The notes: a model not told the origin generated them from the letters alone. Shown: positions 1-11,505, counted from the first letter of the stretch. The stretch: 64,000 nucleotides of DNA from Actinomycetales bacterium SN12 (GCA_002837415.1 PJCV01000001.1:434001-498000); one strand, 5' to 3'. Translations and numbers: made by a program.

Positions 1-494
1 TGGCGCTGCACGTGGCCGCTGCCGCCGCAGACATCGCAGGTGACGGGAGACGTGCCGGGTTGGCAGCAGCTGCCGTGGCAGGTCTCGCACAGCACCGCGG
101 TGTCGACCTCGATGTCCCTGTGCACGCCGAACACGACGTCGCCGAGCTCGAGGTCGAGGCGCACCAGGGCATCCTGACCCCGCTCGCGGCGCGACCGCGG
201 ACGCGCCGAACGGGCGCCCCCTGCCGCGCCGAAGAACGTCTCGAAGATGTCGCCGAACCCGCCGAAACCGCCGCCGAAGCCGCCGTTCTGGTCGCCGCCC
301 ATGTCGTAGCGGCGCCGGGAGTCCTCGTCGCTGAGCACGTCGTATGCGTGCGTGACGAGCTTGAACTTCTCAGCCGCGTCGTCCCCCGGGTTCACGTCCG
401 GGTGCAGCTGCCTCGCGAGCTTGCGGTATGCCTTCTTGATCTCATCCTGGGAGGCGTCCTTCGACACCCCGAGGACCTCGTAGTGATCCGCCAC
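1..494 (-). CDS. dnaJ: Chaperone protein DnaJ, N-terminal part (3' end outside window)
   Basis: Co-chaperone that delivers substrates to DnaK and stimulates its ATPase. The visible 164 residues start at a GTG (492-494 on the minus strand) and show a J domain (HYEVLGVSK start, LHPD motif), a Gly/Phe-rich linker ([12 protein letters not shown]) and the beginning of the zinc-finger region (CETC, then CDVCGGSG). The first repeat reads CETCHGSCC where CxxCxGxG is usual, so its last glycine is replaced by cysteine. It lies 43 bp downstream of hrcA on the same strand, the usual actinobacterial hrcA-dnaJ heat-shock operon, and should be controlled by the CIRCE element ahead of hrcA. The rest of the gene lies before base 1. 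Confidence 0.95.
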   Translation of the reverse strand, partial: MADHYEVLGVSKDASQDEIKKAYRKLARQLHPDVNPGDDAAEKFKLVTHAYDVLSDEDSRRRYDMGGDQNGGFGGGFGGFGDIFETFFGAAGGARSARPRSRRERGQDALVRLDLELGDVVFGVHRDIEVDTAVLCETCHGSCCQPGTSPVTCDVCGGSGHVQR

Positions 495-537
495 GGTCAC
501 CTTTCTTCGTGTGCGTTCGTGTGTGCGGCCGACCGCA

Positions 538-1572
538 TCAGCGGGCCGCCTCGTCTTCTTCGAGCATCCGCGAGAGGTAGCGGGCCACGGCCCGCGCCGC
601 GGCGAGGTTGCTCGGATAGTCCATGCGGGTCGGCCCCATCACGCCGACGCGCGCCGTGCCGCCAGGGGCGGCGTAGTTGCTGGCGACGATCGATGCCTCG
701 CCGAGCCCGAACGGCGCGTTCTCGGTGCCGATGCTCGTGGCGAGACCGTGCTCGTCCGTCACCATCTCGCTCATCAGCCGCAGCAGGGTCACCTGCTCCT
801 CGATCGCCTCGAGCAGAGGATGGATGCTGCCGCGGAAGTCCTGCTCACGCCGCGCGAGCGTGGCTGCGCCCGCCATCACCAGCCGCTCCTGCCGGAACTC
901 CGCCAGCTCCTCGGCGATCACCGCGGCCAGTGCCGCCAGCGCCGGCTGCAGGCGGGACCCGGCCTGCGGGTCCATTGCCGATGCGATGCGCTCGGAGGCC
1001 TCTCCGACCGCGCGGCCGGTGATGAGCGCGGCGAGCTGAGCGCGCAGCACCGCCAGGTCGGCGTCGTCGATGTCGATGGGCAGCGGCGAGATGCGCTGCG
1101 ACACGCCGCCGGCGTCGGTGACCAGCACGACCAGCATCCGATTCGGCGCCAGCGCGACGAGCTCGACGTGGGTGATGCTCGCGCGCGCGAACGACGGGTA
1201 CTGGGCGAGGGCGACCTGGCCGGTGAGCTGGGTGAGCACCCGCACCGTGCGCGCCATGAGGTCGTCGAGGTCGCTGGGTGCGGCGAGGAACGATTCGATC
1301 GCCGTGCGCTGCGGCACGGAGAGCGGCCGAACCTGGGCGAGGTGGTTGACGAAGACCCGGTAGCCCTTGTCGGTGGGCACGCGCCCCGACGAGGTGTGCG
1401 GGGCGGTGATGAGCTCTTCGTCCTCGAGCTGCGCCATGTCGTTGCGGATCGTCGCCGCGGAGACGCCGAACGCGTGGCGCTCGACGATCGACCTGCTGCC
1501 GACGGGCTCGTGCGTCGCGACGTAGTCCTGCACGATCGCGCGGAGGACCTCAAGGCCTCGTTGTGTGACCAT
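538..1572 (-). CDS. hrcA: Heat-inducible transcription repressor HrcA
   Basis: Repressor that binds CIRCE operators and is assisted by GroE. The protein is about 344 residues, starting [18 protein letters not shown], with an N-terminal winged helix ([18 protein letters not shown]) and the long C-terminal HrcA domain. I chose the second of two adjacent ATG codons (1570-1572); the sequence GGGAGG lies 4 bases upstream. An ATG at 1575 and a GTG at 1590 are also in frame, but the GTG falls inside the CIRCE operator. It is followed by dnaJ in the same direction. Autoregulation is expected because the operator overlaps its own promoter. Confidence 0.95.
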   Translation of the reverse strand: MVTQRGLEVLRAIVQDYVATHEPVGSRSIVERHAFGVSAATIRNDMAQLEDEELITAPHTSSGRVPTDKGYRVFVNHLAQVRPLSVPQRTAIESFLAAPSDLDDLMARTVRVLTQLTGQVALAQYPSFARASITHVELVALAPNRMLVVLVTDAGGVSQRISPLPIDIDDADLAVLRAQLAALITGRAVGEASERIASAMDPQAGSRLQPALAALAAVIAEELAEFRQERLVMAGAATLARREQDFRGSIHPLLEAIEEQVTLLRLMSEMVTDEHGLATSIGTENAPFGLGEASIVASNYAAPGGTARVGVMGPTRMDYPSNLAAARAVARYLSRMLEEDEAAR

Positions 1573-1583
1573 CATCCCTCCCG

Positions 1584-1615
1584 CTGGCACTCGAACGTTC
1601 CGAGTGCCAATCCTA
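1584..1615 (-). promoter_or_regulatory. CIRCE operator overlapping the hrcA-dnaJ promoter
   Basis: On the minus strand an inverted repeat TTGGCACTC-N9-GAGTGCCAG (1584-1610) matches the CIRCE consensus TTAGCACTC-N9-GAGTGCTAA. A -10-like TAGGAT (1610-1615) abuts it, so HrcA bound here would cover the transcription start. Confidence 0.93.
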
Positions 1616-1665
1616 CCCGTTCGAACCTGGCCGTCGGCTCGCCGGCGCTGCGCGGGTCGCGCCCG

Positions 1666-2913
1666 CTAATCGGTGAGTGCGCGCACCACGGCATCCGCCA
1701 GCAGCCGACCCCGCAGGGTGAGCCGCACCCGACGCTGTCGCAGAGCCGCAGCCGGATCGACGAGTCCGTCCGAGATCAGCTCGGCCACCCGGTCCCGGCG
1801 ACCCTCGGCGATGTCGTCGATCGGCAGCCCCTCGGCGAGACGGCTCTGCAGCAGCACGCGCTCGAGCGTGCGCGCCTCGAGATCCGGCCGCTCGCGGCCG
1901 GCGGCGGGTGATTCGCGGAGGGCGAGCCGCTGCGCGTACGCAGCCGGATGCTTGACGTTCCACCACCGCAGGCCGGCGACGTGGCTGTGCGCGCCGGGTC
2001 CGAAGCCCCACCAGTCCGACCCGCGCCAGTAGGCCATGTTGTGGCGCGAGCGGTGGTCCCTGGACTCCTGGGTTCCTGAGCCTGTCGAAGGACGCGCCCA
2101 GTTGCTCACCTCGTACCACTGGAAACCCGCGGCGCCGAGCCGCTGATCGGCGGCCTCGTACATGTCGGCCTGCAGGTCGTCGTCGGGAGCCGGCACCTCC
2201 CCGCGCCGGATCTGCCTGGCGAGCTTGGTGCCGTCCTCGATGATCAGGGCGTATGCCGAGATGTGATCGGGCTCCAGGGCGAGAGCCGCGTCGAGGGACT
2301 GCTCCCAGTCAGCCAGCGTCTCCCCCGGTGCGCCGTAGATGAGGTCGACGCTCACATCGAGGCCGGCGTCGCGCGCGGCGTCGACGGCTGTGCGGACGTT
2401 CTCGGGCCGGTGCGTGCGGTCGAGAGCGGCCAGCACATGCGGCACGGCCGACTGCATCCCGATGGAGAGCCGGGTGACCCCGGCATCCACCAGAGTCCGC
2501 ACCACCTCGGGTGTCACCGTGTCGGGGTTGGCCTCGACGGTCACCTCCGCGCCGTCGCGGATGCCGAACGTCGATGTCGCCGCGGCGAGCATCCCCGCCA
2601 GCTCGCCGGCGGGCAGCAGAGTGGGCGTGCCGCCGCCGAAGAAGACCGTGTCGAGCGGGCGGATGCCACCGGCTTCGCCGAGCACCGCGCCCGCAAGCGC
2701 GATCTCGCGGATCAGCGTGTCGGCGTACTCGTCCTGCTTCGCCCCGCGCAGCTCGGTCGCGGTGTAGGTGTTGAAGTCGCAGTAGCCGCAGCGCACGCGG
2801 CAGAACGGCACGTGCAGGTACGCCGAGAACGGCACCGAGCGGTCGACCGGGAGGTCATCCGGAAGCCGGCCATCGGCCGGCGCCGGATCCCCCAGCGGAA
2901 GAGGCCCGGCCAT
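1666..2913 (-). CDS. hemW: HemW-type radical SAM protein (heme chaperone, coproporphyrinogen oxidase-like)
   Basis: Radical SAM protein of the HemN/HemW group, 415 residues. The cluster-binding motif CRVRCGYC gives cysteines 38, 42 and 45 in the CxxxCxxC pattern followed by DFNTY. A downstream HNMAYW motif is the heme-binding type typical of HemW, so a heme-chaperone role is more likely than true coproporphyrinogen oxidation. SAM-binding GGGTPTLL is present. Oddity: residues around [12 protein letters not shown], just before HNMAYW, are encoded by a dispersed repeat (about 2069-2093) and look like an in-frame insertion. It follows the DUF1990 gene on the same strand. Confidence 0.93.
   Translation of the reverse strand: MAGPLPLGDPAPADGRLPDDLPVDRSVPFSAYLHVPFCRVRCGYCDFNTYTATELRGAKQDEYADTLIREIALAGAVLGEAGGIRPLDTVFFGGGTPTLLPAGELAGMLAAATSTFGIRDGAEVTVEANPDTVTPEVVRTLVDAGVTRLSIGMQSAVPHVLAALDRTHRPENVRTAVDAARDAGLDVSVDLIYGAPGETLADWEQSLDAALALEPDHISAYALIIEDGTKLARQIRRGEVPAPDDDLQADMYEAADQRLGAAGFQWYEVSNWARPSTGSGTQESRDHRSRHNMAYWRGSDWWGFGPGAHSHVAGLRWWNVKHPAAYAQRLALRESPAAGRERPDLEARTLERVLLQSRLAEGLPIDDIAEGRRDRVAELISDGLVDPAAALRQRRVRLTLRGRLLADAVVRALTD
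2069..2093. repeat. Dispersed repeat copy inside hemW
   Basis: Copy of a roughly 25-bp repeat with core CCTGAGCCTGTCGAAGG, also found at 5269, 12706, 50886, 58427, 59957 and (compound form) 60815. Here it is translated in frame as PSTGSGTQ within hemW. Confidence 0.85.
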
Positions 2914-2946
2914 CAGAGTGCCCGTGCCATCAGAGTGCGTGCGCCA

Positions 2947-3597
2947 TCAGATCGGGGTCGCGTACAGCGGCGAGATCGCGCGCAGGTAGAGGGCGAACAG
3001 CTCGCGCCGGCGACGGCGCACCATGCCGGGAAGGCGGTACAGCACGGCCACCGGGGCGTCGAACGCCCGCACCGTGAACCACACCTCGTCGGTGTCCTCG
3101 CGCCATTCGATGTCGAACGACTCCTCGCCGCTGACCACCGAGCCGCCGACGGTGCCGAGCACGAAGCCGATGCGACGGCGCTCCTCGGTCACCGAGATCA
3201 CGCGCAGCTCGGCATCCGCCTTCATTCCCTTGACGCGGCCGTGCAGCCTGAGGGTCATGCCCGGCGCGACGAAGGGCGTCCCGTCGGCGGCGAACCGCTG
3301 CTCGACCTGCGTGCGGTTCGGGGCGATCGGCGCGCCCTCGGCATCGAAGCTGACGCCGGTGTACGCCGAGCCTGCGGCGGGGCGCACATCGCGCAGCTCG
3401 AGGCCGGCGGCGCGCTGCGCGGTCCACGACAGCAGCGATTCGCCGGCGGTGCGGAAGCGGTCCTCACCGCTGCCCAGACGCCAGGATGCCTCAGCAGGAA
3501 TGCTGCGTTCCGGCGGGTACTGCATGAGGTCGGGTGCGTGGGTCGCACCCACCGCGGCATAGTCCACCGTGCCTTCTCGGAAAGTCCCCCGACGCAT
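2947..3597 (-). CDS. DUF1990 family protein
   Basis: Protein of about 216 residues matching the DUF1990 layout: an early VDYAAVGAT motif, an LGSGEDRF segment, a central GMTLRLHGRV strand, and a C-terminal GFVLGTVGGSVVSGEESF block followed by a basic RRRRRE stretch. Function is unknown; the family is common in actinobacteria and plants. I place the start at the ATG at 3597 because a TAGGCT -10 element sits 7 bases upstream, indicating a leaderless transcript. An upstream in-frame start at 3642 would lie before this promoter. It reads toward hemW with 33 bp between them. Confidence 0.82.
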   Translation of the reverse strand: MRRGTFREGTVDYAAVGATHAPDLMQYPPERSIPAEASWRLGSGEDRFRTAGESLLSWTAQRAAGLELRDVRPAAGSAYTGVSFDAEGAPIAPNRTQVEQRFAADGTPFVAPGMTLRLHGRVKGMKADAELRVISVTEERRRIGFVLGTVGGSVVSGEESFDIEWREDTDEVWFTVRAFDAPVAVLYRLPGMVRRRRRELFALYLRAISPLYATPI

Positions 3598-3604
3598 GAT
3601 CTCC

Positions 3605-3610
3605 AGCCTA
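3605..3610 (-). promoter_or_regulatory. Candidate -10 element for a leaderless DUF1990 transcript
   Basis: TAGGCT on the minus strand, 7 bases before the ATG at 3597. The GGAG between them is too close to the ATG for a normal ribosome binding site. Confidence 0.45.
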
Positions 3611-3657
3611 AGCGACCTGTCTGAACAGTCTCCGAACGACACCGCGTCCCGAGCGAC

Positions 3658-5526
<1,869 letters not shown>

Positions 5527-5559
5527 GTGGTCCTTGGTGCGTCCGAGAGGGTTCAGGCA

Positions 5560-5565
5560 AGTCTA
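5560..5565 (-). promoter_or_regulatory. Candidate -10 element of lepA
   Basis: TAGACT on the minus strand, 33 bases before the lepA ATG. No convincing -35 box is visible. Confidence 0.35.
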
Positions 5566-5786
5566 CGTTCAGCCCGGCTCAATCCCCATTCGAGTGCACC
5601 GGTGATAGTCTCGCGAAGTTGCCCGGGGCGACCCAGTGAGACTGAGTTCCGCCGACTATATGACTCCGTCACAGCCCTCCTGCACGTGTCGGCGTAGGCT
5701 TGAAGAGGAATGACGCAGAACGTCATCCCGACTCAGCGTCGCGTCGGAGATCCCGGGCAGGCTGTAGAAGAGAAAGACCCTCCACC

Positions 5787-6770
5787 TTGATCAAGTATCT
5801 CGTGCGCCGGACCCTCGGCTGGCTGCTCATGATCGTGGTCGCGACGAATGTCACCTACCTCCTTGCCTGGTCATTCCTCGATCCGCGAAGCAACTACGTC
5901 GGCCGCAAGCCGCCCCTCAGCTCAGAGCAGATTGAGAATCTGCTCCGCCCGCGCAATCTGGATGCGAGCGTTCCGCTGATCGAACGGTGGTGGACCTGGT
6001 TCACGGGAATCCTGCTGCGCTGGGACTGGGGCGTGAGCCCCACAGGTGGATCGGTGAACGAGCAGGTCGGGTTCCGAATGTGGGTCAGCGCCGAGCTGGT
6101 TCTCGGCGCCACGATCATCGCCACTCTCCTCGGCATCTGGATCGGCGTCTACACCGCATCCCGCCAGTACAAACTGGGCGACCGGATCTGGCAGGGCATC
6201 TCGATCATCACCATGAACGTGAACATCATCGTCGCGGGCCTCGCGGTGGTGATCCTGGCGATCAACTTCAACAACTGGGTGGGCACCCGCGTCTTCTACG
6301 TGACAGGGTCCTCCTCAGAAGGCGTGACCGGGTTCTTCCCGGTGATCATCGACGCGCTGCAGCACCTGATCCTGCCCACGATCGCGCTGGTGATCATCGG
6401 CTACGCGCAGTATCACTTCCTGCAGCGCACGCTGCTGCTCGACAACATCTCCGCCGACTATGTCCGCACCGCGCGGGCGAAGGGCCTCACCAAGCAGCAG
6501 GCCATTCGCCGGCACGCGCTCCGCACCTCGCTCATCCCCGTGGCGACGCAGGTCGCGTTCTCCATTCCGGCGATCTTCACCGGCGCGATCCTGACCGAGA
6601 CGATCTTCGCCTGGCAGGGCATGGGTCGCTACTTCCTGACCACCATCAACGGAAACGACGTGCACGGCGTGGTGGCCGTCGCCGCCTTCGGCGCCGTGCT
6701 GACAGCCATCGGCGCGCTGCTCGCGGACATCGCCGTCGTGGTCCTCGACCCCCGAGTGAGGGTGAGCTGA
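5787..6770 (+). CDS. Peptide-type ABC transporter permease (OppB/DppB family)
   Basis: Inner-membrane permease of about 327 residues. It begins with a first transmembrane helix after IKYLVRRTLGWLLMIVV and has further helices and the EAA-like coupling loop around DYVRTARAKGLTKQQAIRRHALR, characteristic of OppB-type subunits. I favour the TTG at 5787 as start because homologues begin directly before the first helix; an ATG at 5700 would add 29 Arg-rich residues. It is the first gene of a four-gene import operon: the second permease starts one base after its stop. The substrate cannot be read from the permease. Confidence 0.9.
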   Translation: MIKYLVRRTLGWLLMIVVATNVTYLLAWSFLDPRSNYVGRKPPLSSEQIENLLRPRNLDASVPLIERWWTWFTGILLRWDWGVSPTGGSVNEQVGFRMWVSAELVLGATIIATLLGIWIGVYTASRQYKLGDRIWQGISIITMNVNIIVAGLAVVILAINFNNWVGTRVFYVTGSSSEGVTGFFPVIIDALQHLILPTIALVIIGYAQYHFLQRTLLLDNISADYVRTARAKGLTKQQAIRRHALRTSLIPVATQVAFSIPAIFTGAILTETIFAWQGMGRYFLTTINGNDVHGVVAVAAFGAVLTAIGALLADIAVVVLDPRVRVS

Positions 6771-6771
6771 C

Positions 6772-7704
6772 ATGAGCACCGAAATGATCGATCCCGAAGT
6801 TCAGCCGCCCGTCGGCCCTGACACGACGGCCGAGCGCATCCCCGCCAAGCAGCTGAGCAAGTGGACGCTGTACACGCGACGCTTCATGCGCAACAAGCCG
6901 GCCGTGGTCGGCGTGATCATCTTCATCCTGATGGTGATCTACTCGATCGTCGTGCCGCTCACGTCGCCGTACGCGATCGACGATCAGGATTTCTTGAACC
7001 TCAGCACCGGCCCTTCGGCGGAGCACTGGTTCGGAACCACCACCGGCGGCAACGACACCTGGACGCTTACCGCGGTGGGCCTGCAGCGCTCGCTGATGAT
7101 CGCCGTCACGGTCTCCGTCGGCGTGACCGCACTCTCCGCCATCGTCGGCACTGCGGCTGCGTACTTCCGCGGTCGCATCGAGCAGTTCACCCTGCTTCTC
7201 ATCCACTTCCTCATGGTGGTGCCGACCTTCCTGATCCTGGCTCTCATCTCCAACAGCGCGGGCGGCGACTGGCGCGTGATCTCGCTGGCGATGATCTTCG
7301 TGAGCTGGTTCTTCCCCGCTCGCGTCATCTGGACGCTGGCTCTGTCGCTGCGCGAGCGCGAGTACATCGACGCGGCCCGCTACATGGGCGTCCCCGGCAT
7401 GCGCATCGTGCTCCGCCACCTCATCCCGAACATCGGTTCGCTCCTGGTGATCAACTTCACCCTCGGCGTCGTGGGCGCGGTCATGACCGAGACCGGTCTG
7501 TCGTTCATCGGCTTCGGCGTGAAGCTGCCTGACGTCTCGCTCGGTTCCCTGATCGGCACCGGCGCGGCGAGCGTCACCAGCGCCCCGTGGCTGTTCTACT
7601 TCCCGGCGCTCGCCCTGACGCTTCTCACCGTGTCCATGGCGCTCGTCGCCGACGGCCTGCGCGACGCCCTCGATCCCACCTCGGCGGCAGGAGGCCGCGC
7701 ATGA
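6772..7704 (+). CDS. Peptide-type ABC transporter permease (OppC/DppC family)
   Basis: Permease of 310 residues with a cytoplasmic N-terminus (the OppC N-terminal segment LYTRRFMRNKPAVVG entering helix 1), a large extracytoplasmic loop containing GTTTGGNDTW, and the coupling loop REREYIDAARYMGVPGMRIVLRH. The C-terminal half carries LSFIGFGVKLPDVSLGSLIG, typical of OppC-type subunits. Its stop overlaps the ATPase start (ATGA, 7701-7704), indicating translational coupling. It pairs with the preceding OppB-type subunit. Confidence 0.93.
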   Translation: MSTEMIDPEVQPPVGPDTTAERIPAKQLSKWTLYTRRFMRNKPAVVGVIIFILMVIYSIVVPLTSPYAIDDQDFLNLSTGPSAEHWFGTTTGGNDTWTLTAVGLQRSLMIAVTVSVGVTALSAIVGTAAAYFRGRIEQFTLLLIHFLMVVPTFLILALISNSAGGDWRVISLAMIFVSWFFPARVIWTLALSLREREYIDAARYMGVPGMRIVLRHLIPNIGSLLVINFTLGVVGAVMTETGLSFIGFGVKLPDVSLGSLIGTGAASVTSAPWLFYFPALALTLLTVSMALVADGLRDALDPTSAAGGRA

Positions 7705-9638
7705 GCACCCCCACCTCGAAGACCGTTCTCTCCGTCCGCGACCTCAAGGTCAGCTTCGCCTCCGAGGCCGGCCGTGTGGACGCCGTCCGCGGCGTCTCCT
7801 TCGACCTCGAGGCGGGCAAGACGCTCGGCATCGTGGGCGAGTCCGGGTCGGGCAAGTCCGTCACCTCCCTCGCGATCATGGGCCTGTTGGACGAGAACGC
7901 GAAGGTCACCGGCTCGATCCAGTTCGAGGGCCAGGAGCTGCTCGGCAAGAGCGACAAGCAGATGTCGATGATCCGCGGCAACGGCATGGCGATGGTCTTC
8001 CAGGACCCGCTCACCTCGCTCACCCCCGTCTTCACCGTCGGCGACCAGCTGATCGAGGCGCTGACCGTGCACCGCGGGCTATCCAAGCAGGAGGCGTGGA
8101 ACCGGTCGCTCGAGCTGCTCACCGTTGTCGGCATCAGCAACCCGGAACGACGGATGAAGTCGTTCCCGCATGAGTTCTCGGGCGGCATGCGCCAGCGGGT
8201 CGTGATCGCCATCGCCATGGCCAACAACCCGCGCCTGATCATCTGCGACGAGCCGACCACGGCTCTGGATGTGACCATCCAGGCTCAGATCCTGGACCTG
8301 ATCGAGAAGGCACAGGACGAGACCGGCGCCGCGGTGATCATGATCACTCACGACATGGGCGTGGTCGCGCGCACGGCCGACGACGTCATGGTGATGTACG
8401 CGGGCAAGCCCGTCGAGCATGCCGGGGCGCATGAGCTGTTCCACAACACCCGGATGCCCTACTCCATCGGCCTGCTCGGTGCCATCCCTCGCGTCGACAA
8501 GGCGGTGAAGGAGCCGCTGATCCCGATCAAGGGCAACCCGCCGCTGCTGATCGATCTGCCGGATGCCTGCCCGTTCGCATCCCGCTGCCCGATCGCCGTC
8601 GAGGCCTGCCTGACGCGTGAGCCCGACCTCGCCCCGGTGCACGGCGATCCGTCGCACCTCGCCGCGTGCATCCGCGCCGAGCAGATCGACTCGGACGGGC
8701 TCATCGGCGGGCTGCCGGTGTACCCACCGCCCGTCATCCCCGAGAGCGAGCTGACGCGCAGGCCGCGTGAAGAGCGTCCGGTGACGCTCGAGGTGCGCAA
8801 CATGGTCAAGACCTTCCCCCTGCTCAAGGGCGCGCTGTTCAAGCGCAAGGTGGGCGAGGTGCAGGCCGTGAAGGGCATCAGCTTCGACGTGCGTGAGGGC
8901 GAGACCATGGCCATCGTCGGCGAGTCCGGCTCCGGCAAGACCACCACGCTGCTGCAGATCATGGACTTCGAGAAGCAGGCGGAAGGCGACATCGTCATCG
9001 CCGGCACCAGCGTCAACGAGCTGCACGACCGGAAGGTGGAGCGCCGGCTGCGACGCGACATCCAGATCGTGTTCCAGGACCCGATGGGTGCCCTGGACCC
9101 CCGGATGACCGTTTCAGACATCATCGCGGAGCCGTTGCGTGCCATCGGCACTTCCAAGGAGGAGACGCAGGCACGCGTCCAGGAGCTGATGGATCTGGTG
9201 GGCCTGAACCCCGCGCACCGTGATCGCTTCCCCGGCGCCTTCTCGGGCGGGCAGCGTCAGCGCATCGGCATCGCCCGTGCCCTCTCGACGAACCCGAAGA
9301 TCGTCGTGCTCGACGAGCCGGTCTCGGCGCTGGACGTGTCGATACAGGCAGGTGTGATCAACCTCCTCGAGGAACTCAAGGTCAAACTCGGTCTGTCGTA
9401 CCTGTTCGTCGCGCATGACCTGTCCGTCGTGCGCCACATCGCCGACCGCGTGGCCGTGATGTACCTCGGCGAGTTCGTCGAGCACGGCGACGTGGACGAG
9501 GTGTTCGACAACCCGAGGCATCCCTACACGCAGGCGCTGCTGTCGGCGATCCCCGTGCCGGACCCCGACGTCGAGCGCACCCGTCAGCGCGTGGTCTTCG
9601 ACGCCGAAACCATGAGCACCCGGCCGGCGACAGTCTGA
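7701..9638 (+). CDS. Peptide-type ABC transporter, fused double ATPase (OppDF-like)
   Basis: Cytoplasmic energiser of 645 residues with two ABC domains. Domain 1 has Walker A GESGSGKS (46-53), signature FSGGMRQR and Walker B LIICDEPT. It is followed by the cysteine-containing oligopeptide-transporter C-terminal segment (CPFASRCPIAVEAC). Domain 2 has GESGSGKT, FSGGQRQRIGIARAL and VVLDEPVSALD. Both sites look catalytically intact. The start ATG at 7701 overlaps the permease stop. This is an OppD-OppF fusion, a common arrangement in actinobacteria. The binding-protein gene follows after 144 bp. Confidence 0.94.
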   Translation: MSTPTSKTVLSVRDLKVSFASEAGRVDAVRGVSFDLEAGKTLGIVGESGSGKSVTSLAIMGLLDENAKVTGSIQFEGQELLGKSDKQMSMIRGNGMAMVFQDPLTSLTPVFTVGDQLIEALTVHRGLSKQEAWNRSLELLTVVGISNPERRMKSFPHEFSGGMRQRVVIAIAMANNPRLIICDEPTTALDVTIQAQILDLIEKAQDETGAAVIMITHDMGVVARTADDVMVMYAGKPVEHAGAHELFHNTRMPYSIGLLGAIPRVDKAVKEPLIPIKGNPPLLIDLPDACPFASRCPIAVEACLTREPDLAPVHGDPSHLAACIRAEQIDSDGLIGGLPVYPPPVIPESELTRRPREERPVTLEVRNMVKTFPLLKGALFKRKVGEVQAVKGISFDVREGETMAIVGESGSGKTTTLLQIMDFEKQAEGDIVIAGTSVNELHDRKVERRLRRDIQIVFQDPMGALDPRMTVSDIIAEPLRAIGTSKEETQARVQELMDLVGLNPAHRDRFPGAFSGGQRQRIGIARALSTNPKIVVLDEPVSALDVSIQAGVINLLEELKVKLGLSYLFVAHDLSVVRHIADRVAVMYLGEFVEHGDVDEVFDNPRHPYTQALLSAIPVPDPDVERTRQRVVFDAETMSTRPATV

Positions 9639-9782
9639 TCCACCGATGTCGTCCGCTCCAGCGCGGCACCCGTCGGGTCACTCTCCGATAACAGTTAGTC
9701 GAGATTCACTCGCGGTCGTGTCGCCCTCCTGCAGGGCGAACTAGTCTCCCCTTATGACACGCCGAAAGGCGAAAGGAGCACC

Positions 9783-11489
9783 ATGAAGCAGCACAAGCTG
9801 ATGGGAGCGCTGGCACTGACCGGCGCTTTCGCACTCGCTCTCAGCGGGTGCGCAGCCGACTCCGGTAACAGCGGAGACGGAAGCGGCAACGGCGGCGACA
9901 AGGCCACCACCAACTTCGCGGACTACAACCCGCAGCCTCGCGAGAACCTCAAGGAAGGCGGCGTCGCCAACTTCCCGATCAACGAGGTCCCCGAGCAGCT
10001 GAACCAGTTCAACGGCGACGGCAGCGCTGACACCGCGCGCATCGCAGCCTGGTACATGCCGCAGCTCATCCTGTTCAAGGACGACGGCACCCCGTACAAG
10101 AACGACGCGTACCTCGACGAGTGGAAGACGGAGGTGAAGGACGGCAACACCGTCATCACCTTCACCTTCAATAAGGACGCGCACTGGAACGACGGCACCG
10201 ACATGGACTGGACCGCCATCGACGCCACGTGGAAGGCGAACCGCTCCGACGAGGACGGCTTCGTGCCCAACGCGACCAGCGGCTACAAGGAGGTCAAGTC
10301 CGTCGAGATGGGCGACACCGCCAAGACCGCTGTCGTCACGTACGACGGCGAGTACCCCTGGATCGCCAAGGGCTTCACCATCCTGCTGCACCCGGCGATC
10401 AACACGCCTGACCTGTTCAACACGGCGTTCATCGACAACCCGCACGCCGAGTGGGGCGCCGGCCCGTTCACGATCGACAGCTTCGACGCGAACACCGACT
10501 TCATCTCCTTCAAGCCGAACCCCGAGTGGTGGGGTGACAAGCCGCTGCTCGAGAAGGTGACGTTCCAGGGCATGGACGCCCAGGCCTCGATCAACGCCTT
10601 CAAGAACGGCCAGATCGACCAGGTGGGCGTGAACAGCAAGGACCGTCTCGCTCAGGTGTCGGACATGAAGGACATCACGATCCACCGCGCCACGCAGACG
10701 GCCAACACCCTCCTCGAGGTCGACGCCGAGAAGCCGCAGTTCGCGGACGTGGAGGTCCGTGAGGCCTTCTTCAAGGCCGTGAACATCGAGCAGCAGAAGC
10801 AGATCGCGTGGAACGGCCTGGACTACGAAGAGGCCGATGCCGGCTCCTTCGTGATGTACCCATTCCAGCCGGGCTACAGCAACTCGCTCGAGAAGGCGGG
10901 CTGGAAGCACGACCCGAAGGCAGCCAACAAGCTCCTCGATGACGCCGGATGGGAGAAGGGCTCTGACGGCATCCGCGAGAAGGACGGCGTGAAGCTCTCG
11001 GTCACCTACCCGATCTTCAGCGACGACCCGACCCAGGCGGCTCTCGCACAGTCGCTGCAGAAGTCCGAGAAGGAGATCGGCATCGACGTCAAGATCGATG
11101 TGCGCCCCTCCAACAAGTTCGCCGAGGACTACAACGGCAAGAACTGGGACATCGCGAGCCTGCGCTTCACCTCGTCCGACCCTTACGGCGTCGGAGACTT
11201 CTTCCAGATCTACGGTGCTGACCAGGGTCTGAACCTGTCGGGCGTCTGGAGCGACGAGACCGACGAGAAGATCCACGAGGTCGAGAAGATCAAGGACGGC
11301 GACGACCAGATCGCTGCCGCGATGAAGCTCGAGCCCGAGCTGCTCAAGGGCTGGGGCCTGATCCCGCTCTACAACGGCCCGACCATCTCGGCCGTCAAGA
11401 CCGGTCTCGCCAACCTCACCCCCGAGCCCTACGTCGGCCTGGACGGCTTCGGCATCCAGCCCGTCGAGAACGTCGGCTGGGAGAAGTAA
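9783..11489 (+). CDS. ABC transporter substrate-binding lipoprotein, family 5 (peptide-type)
   Basis: Extracytoplasmic solute receptor of 568 residues. A lipoprotein signal peptide ends in the lipobox LSGC with Cys23, so it should be lipid-anchored outside the membrane. The body matches the SBP_bac_5 fold used for oligopeptides, nickel or opines (HWNDGTDMDW, GAGPFTIDSF, YPFQPGYSNSLEKAGW with the repeated lysine/aspartate-rich surface). GAAAGGAGCACC is a good ribosome binding site before the ATG. It is the last gene of the importer, separated from the ATPase by 144 bp that may hold its own promoter, which would allow higher expression of the binding protein. A strong terminator follows. Confidence 0.92.
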   Translation: MKQHKLMGALALTGAFALALSGCAADSGNSGDGSGNGGDKATTNFADYNPQPRENLKEGGVANFPINEVPEQLNQFNGDGSADTARIAAWYMPQLILFKDDGTPYKNDAYLDEWKTEVKDGNTVITFTFNKDAHWNDGTDMDWTAIDATWKANRSDEDGFVPNATSGYKEVKSVEMGDTAKTAVVTYDGEYPWIAKGFTILLHPAINTPDLFNTAFIDNPHAEWGAGPFTIDSFDANTDFISFKPNPEWWGDKPLLEKVTFQGMDAQASINAFKNGQIDQVGVNSKDRLAQVSDMKDITIHRATQTANTLLEVDAEKPQFADVEVREAFFKAVNIEQQKQIAWNGLDYEEADAGSFVMYPFQPGYSNSLEKAGWKHDPKAANKLLDDAGWEKGSDGIREKDGVKLSVTYPIFSDDPTQAALAQSLQKSEKEIGIDVKIDVRPSNKFAEDYNGKNWDIASLRFTSSDPYGVGDFFQIYGADQGLNLSGVWSDETDEKIHEVEKIKDGDDQIAAAMKLEPELLKGWGLIPLYNGPTISAVKTGLANLTPEPYVGLDGFGIQPVENVGWEK

Positions 11490-11505
11490 GCACTGCACGG
11501 TATGG

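Noticed and set aside
2263..3624. Long plus-strand open frame opposite hemW and the DUF1990 gene
   Set aside because: It is an antisense frame kept open by high GC and codon bias; its Arg/His/Gly-rich translation has no family motif, while the opposite strand has two clear genes.
9741..11498. 585-codon minus-strand frame opposite the substrate-binding lipoprotein gene
   Set aside because: Shadow of a well-supported lipoprotein gene; the translation is Val/Leu/Asp-rich without domains.
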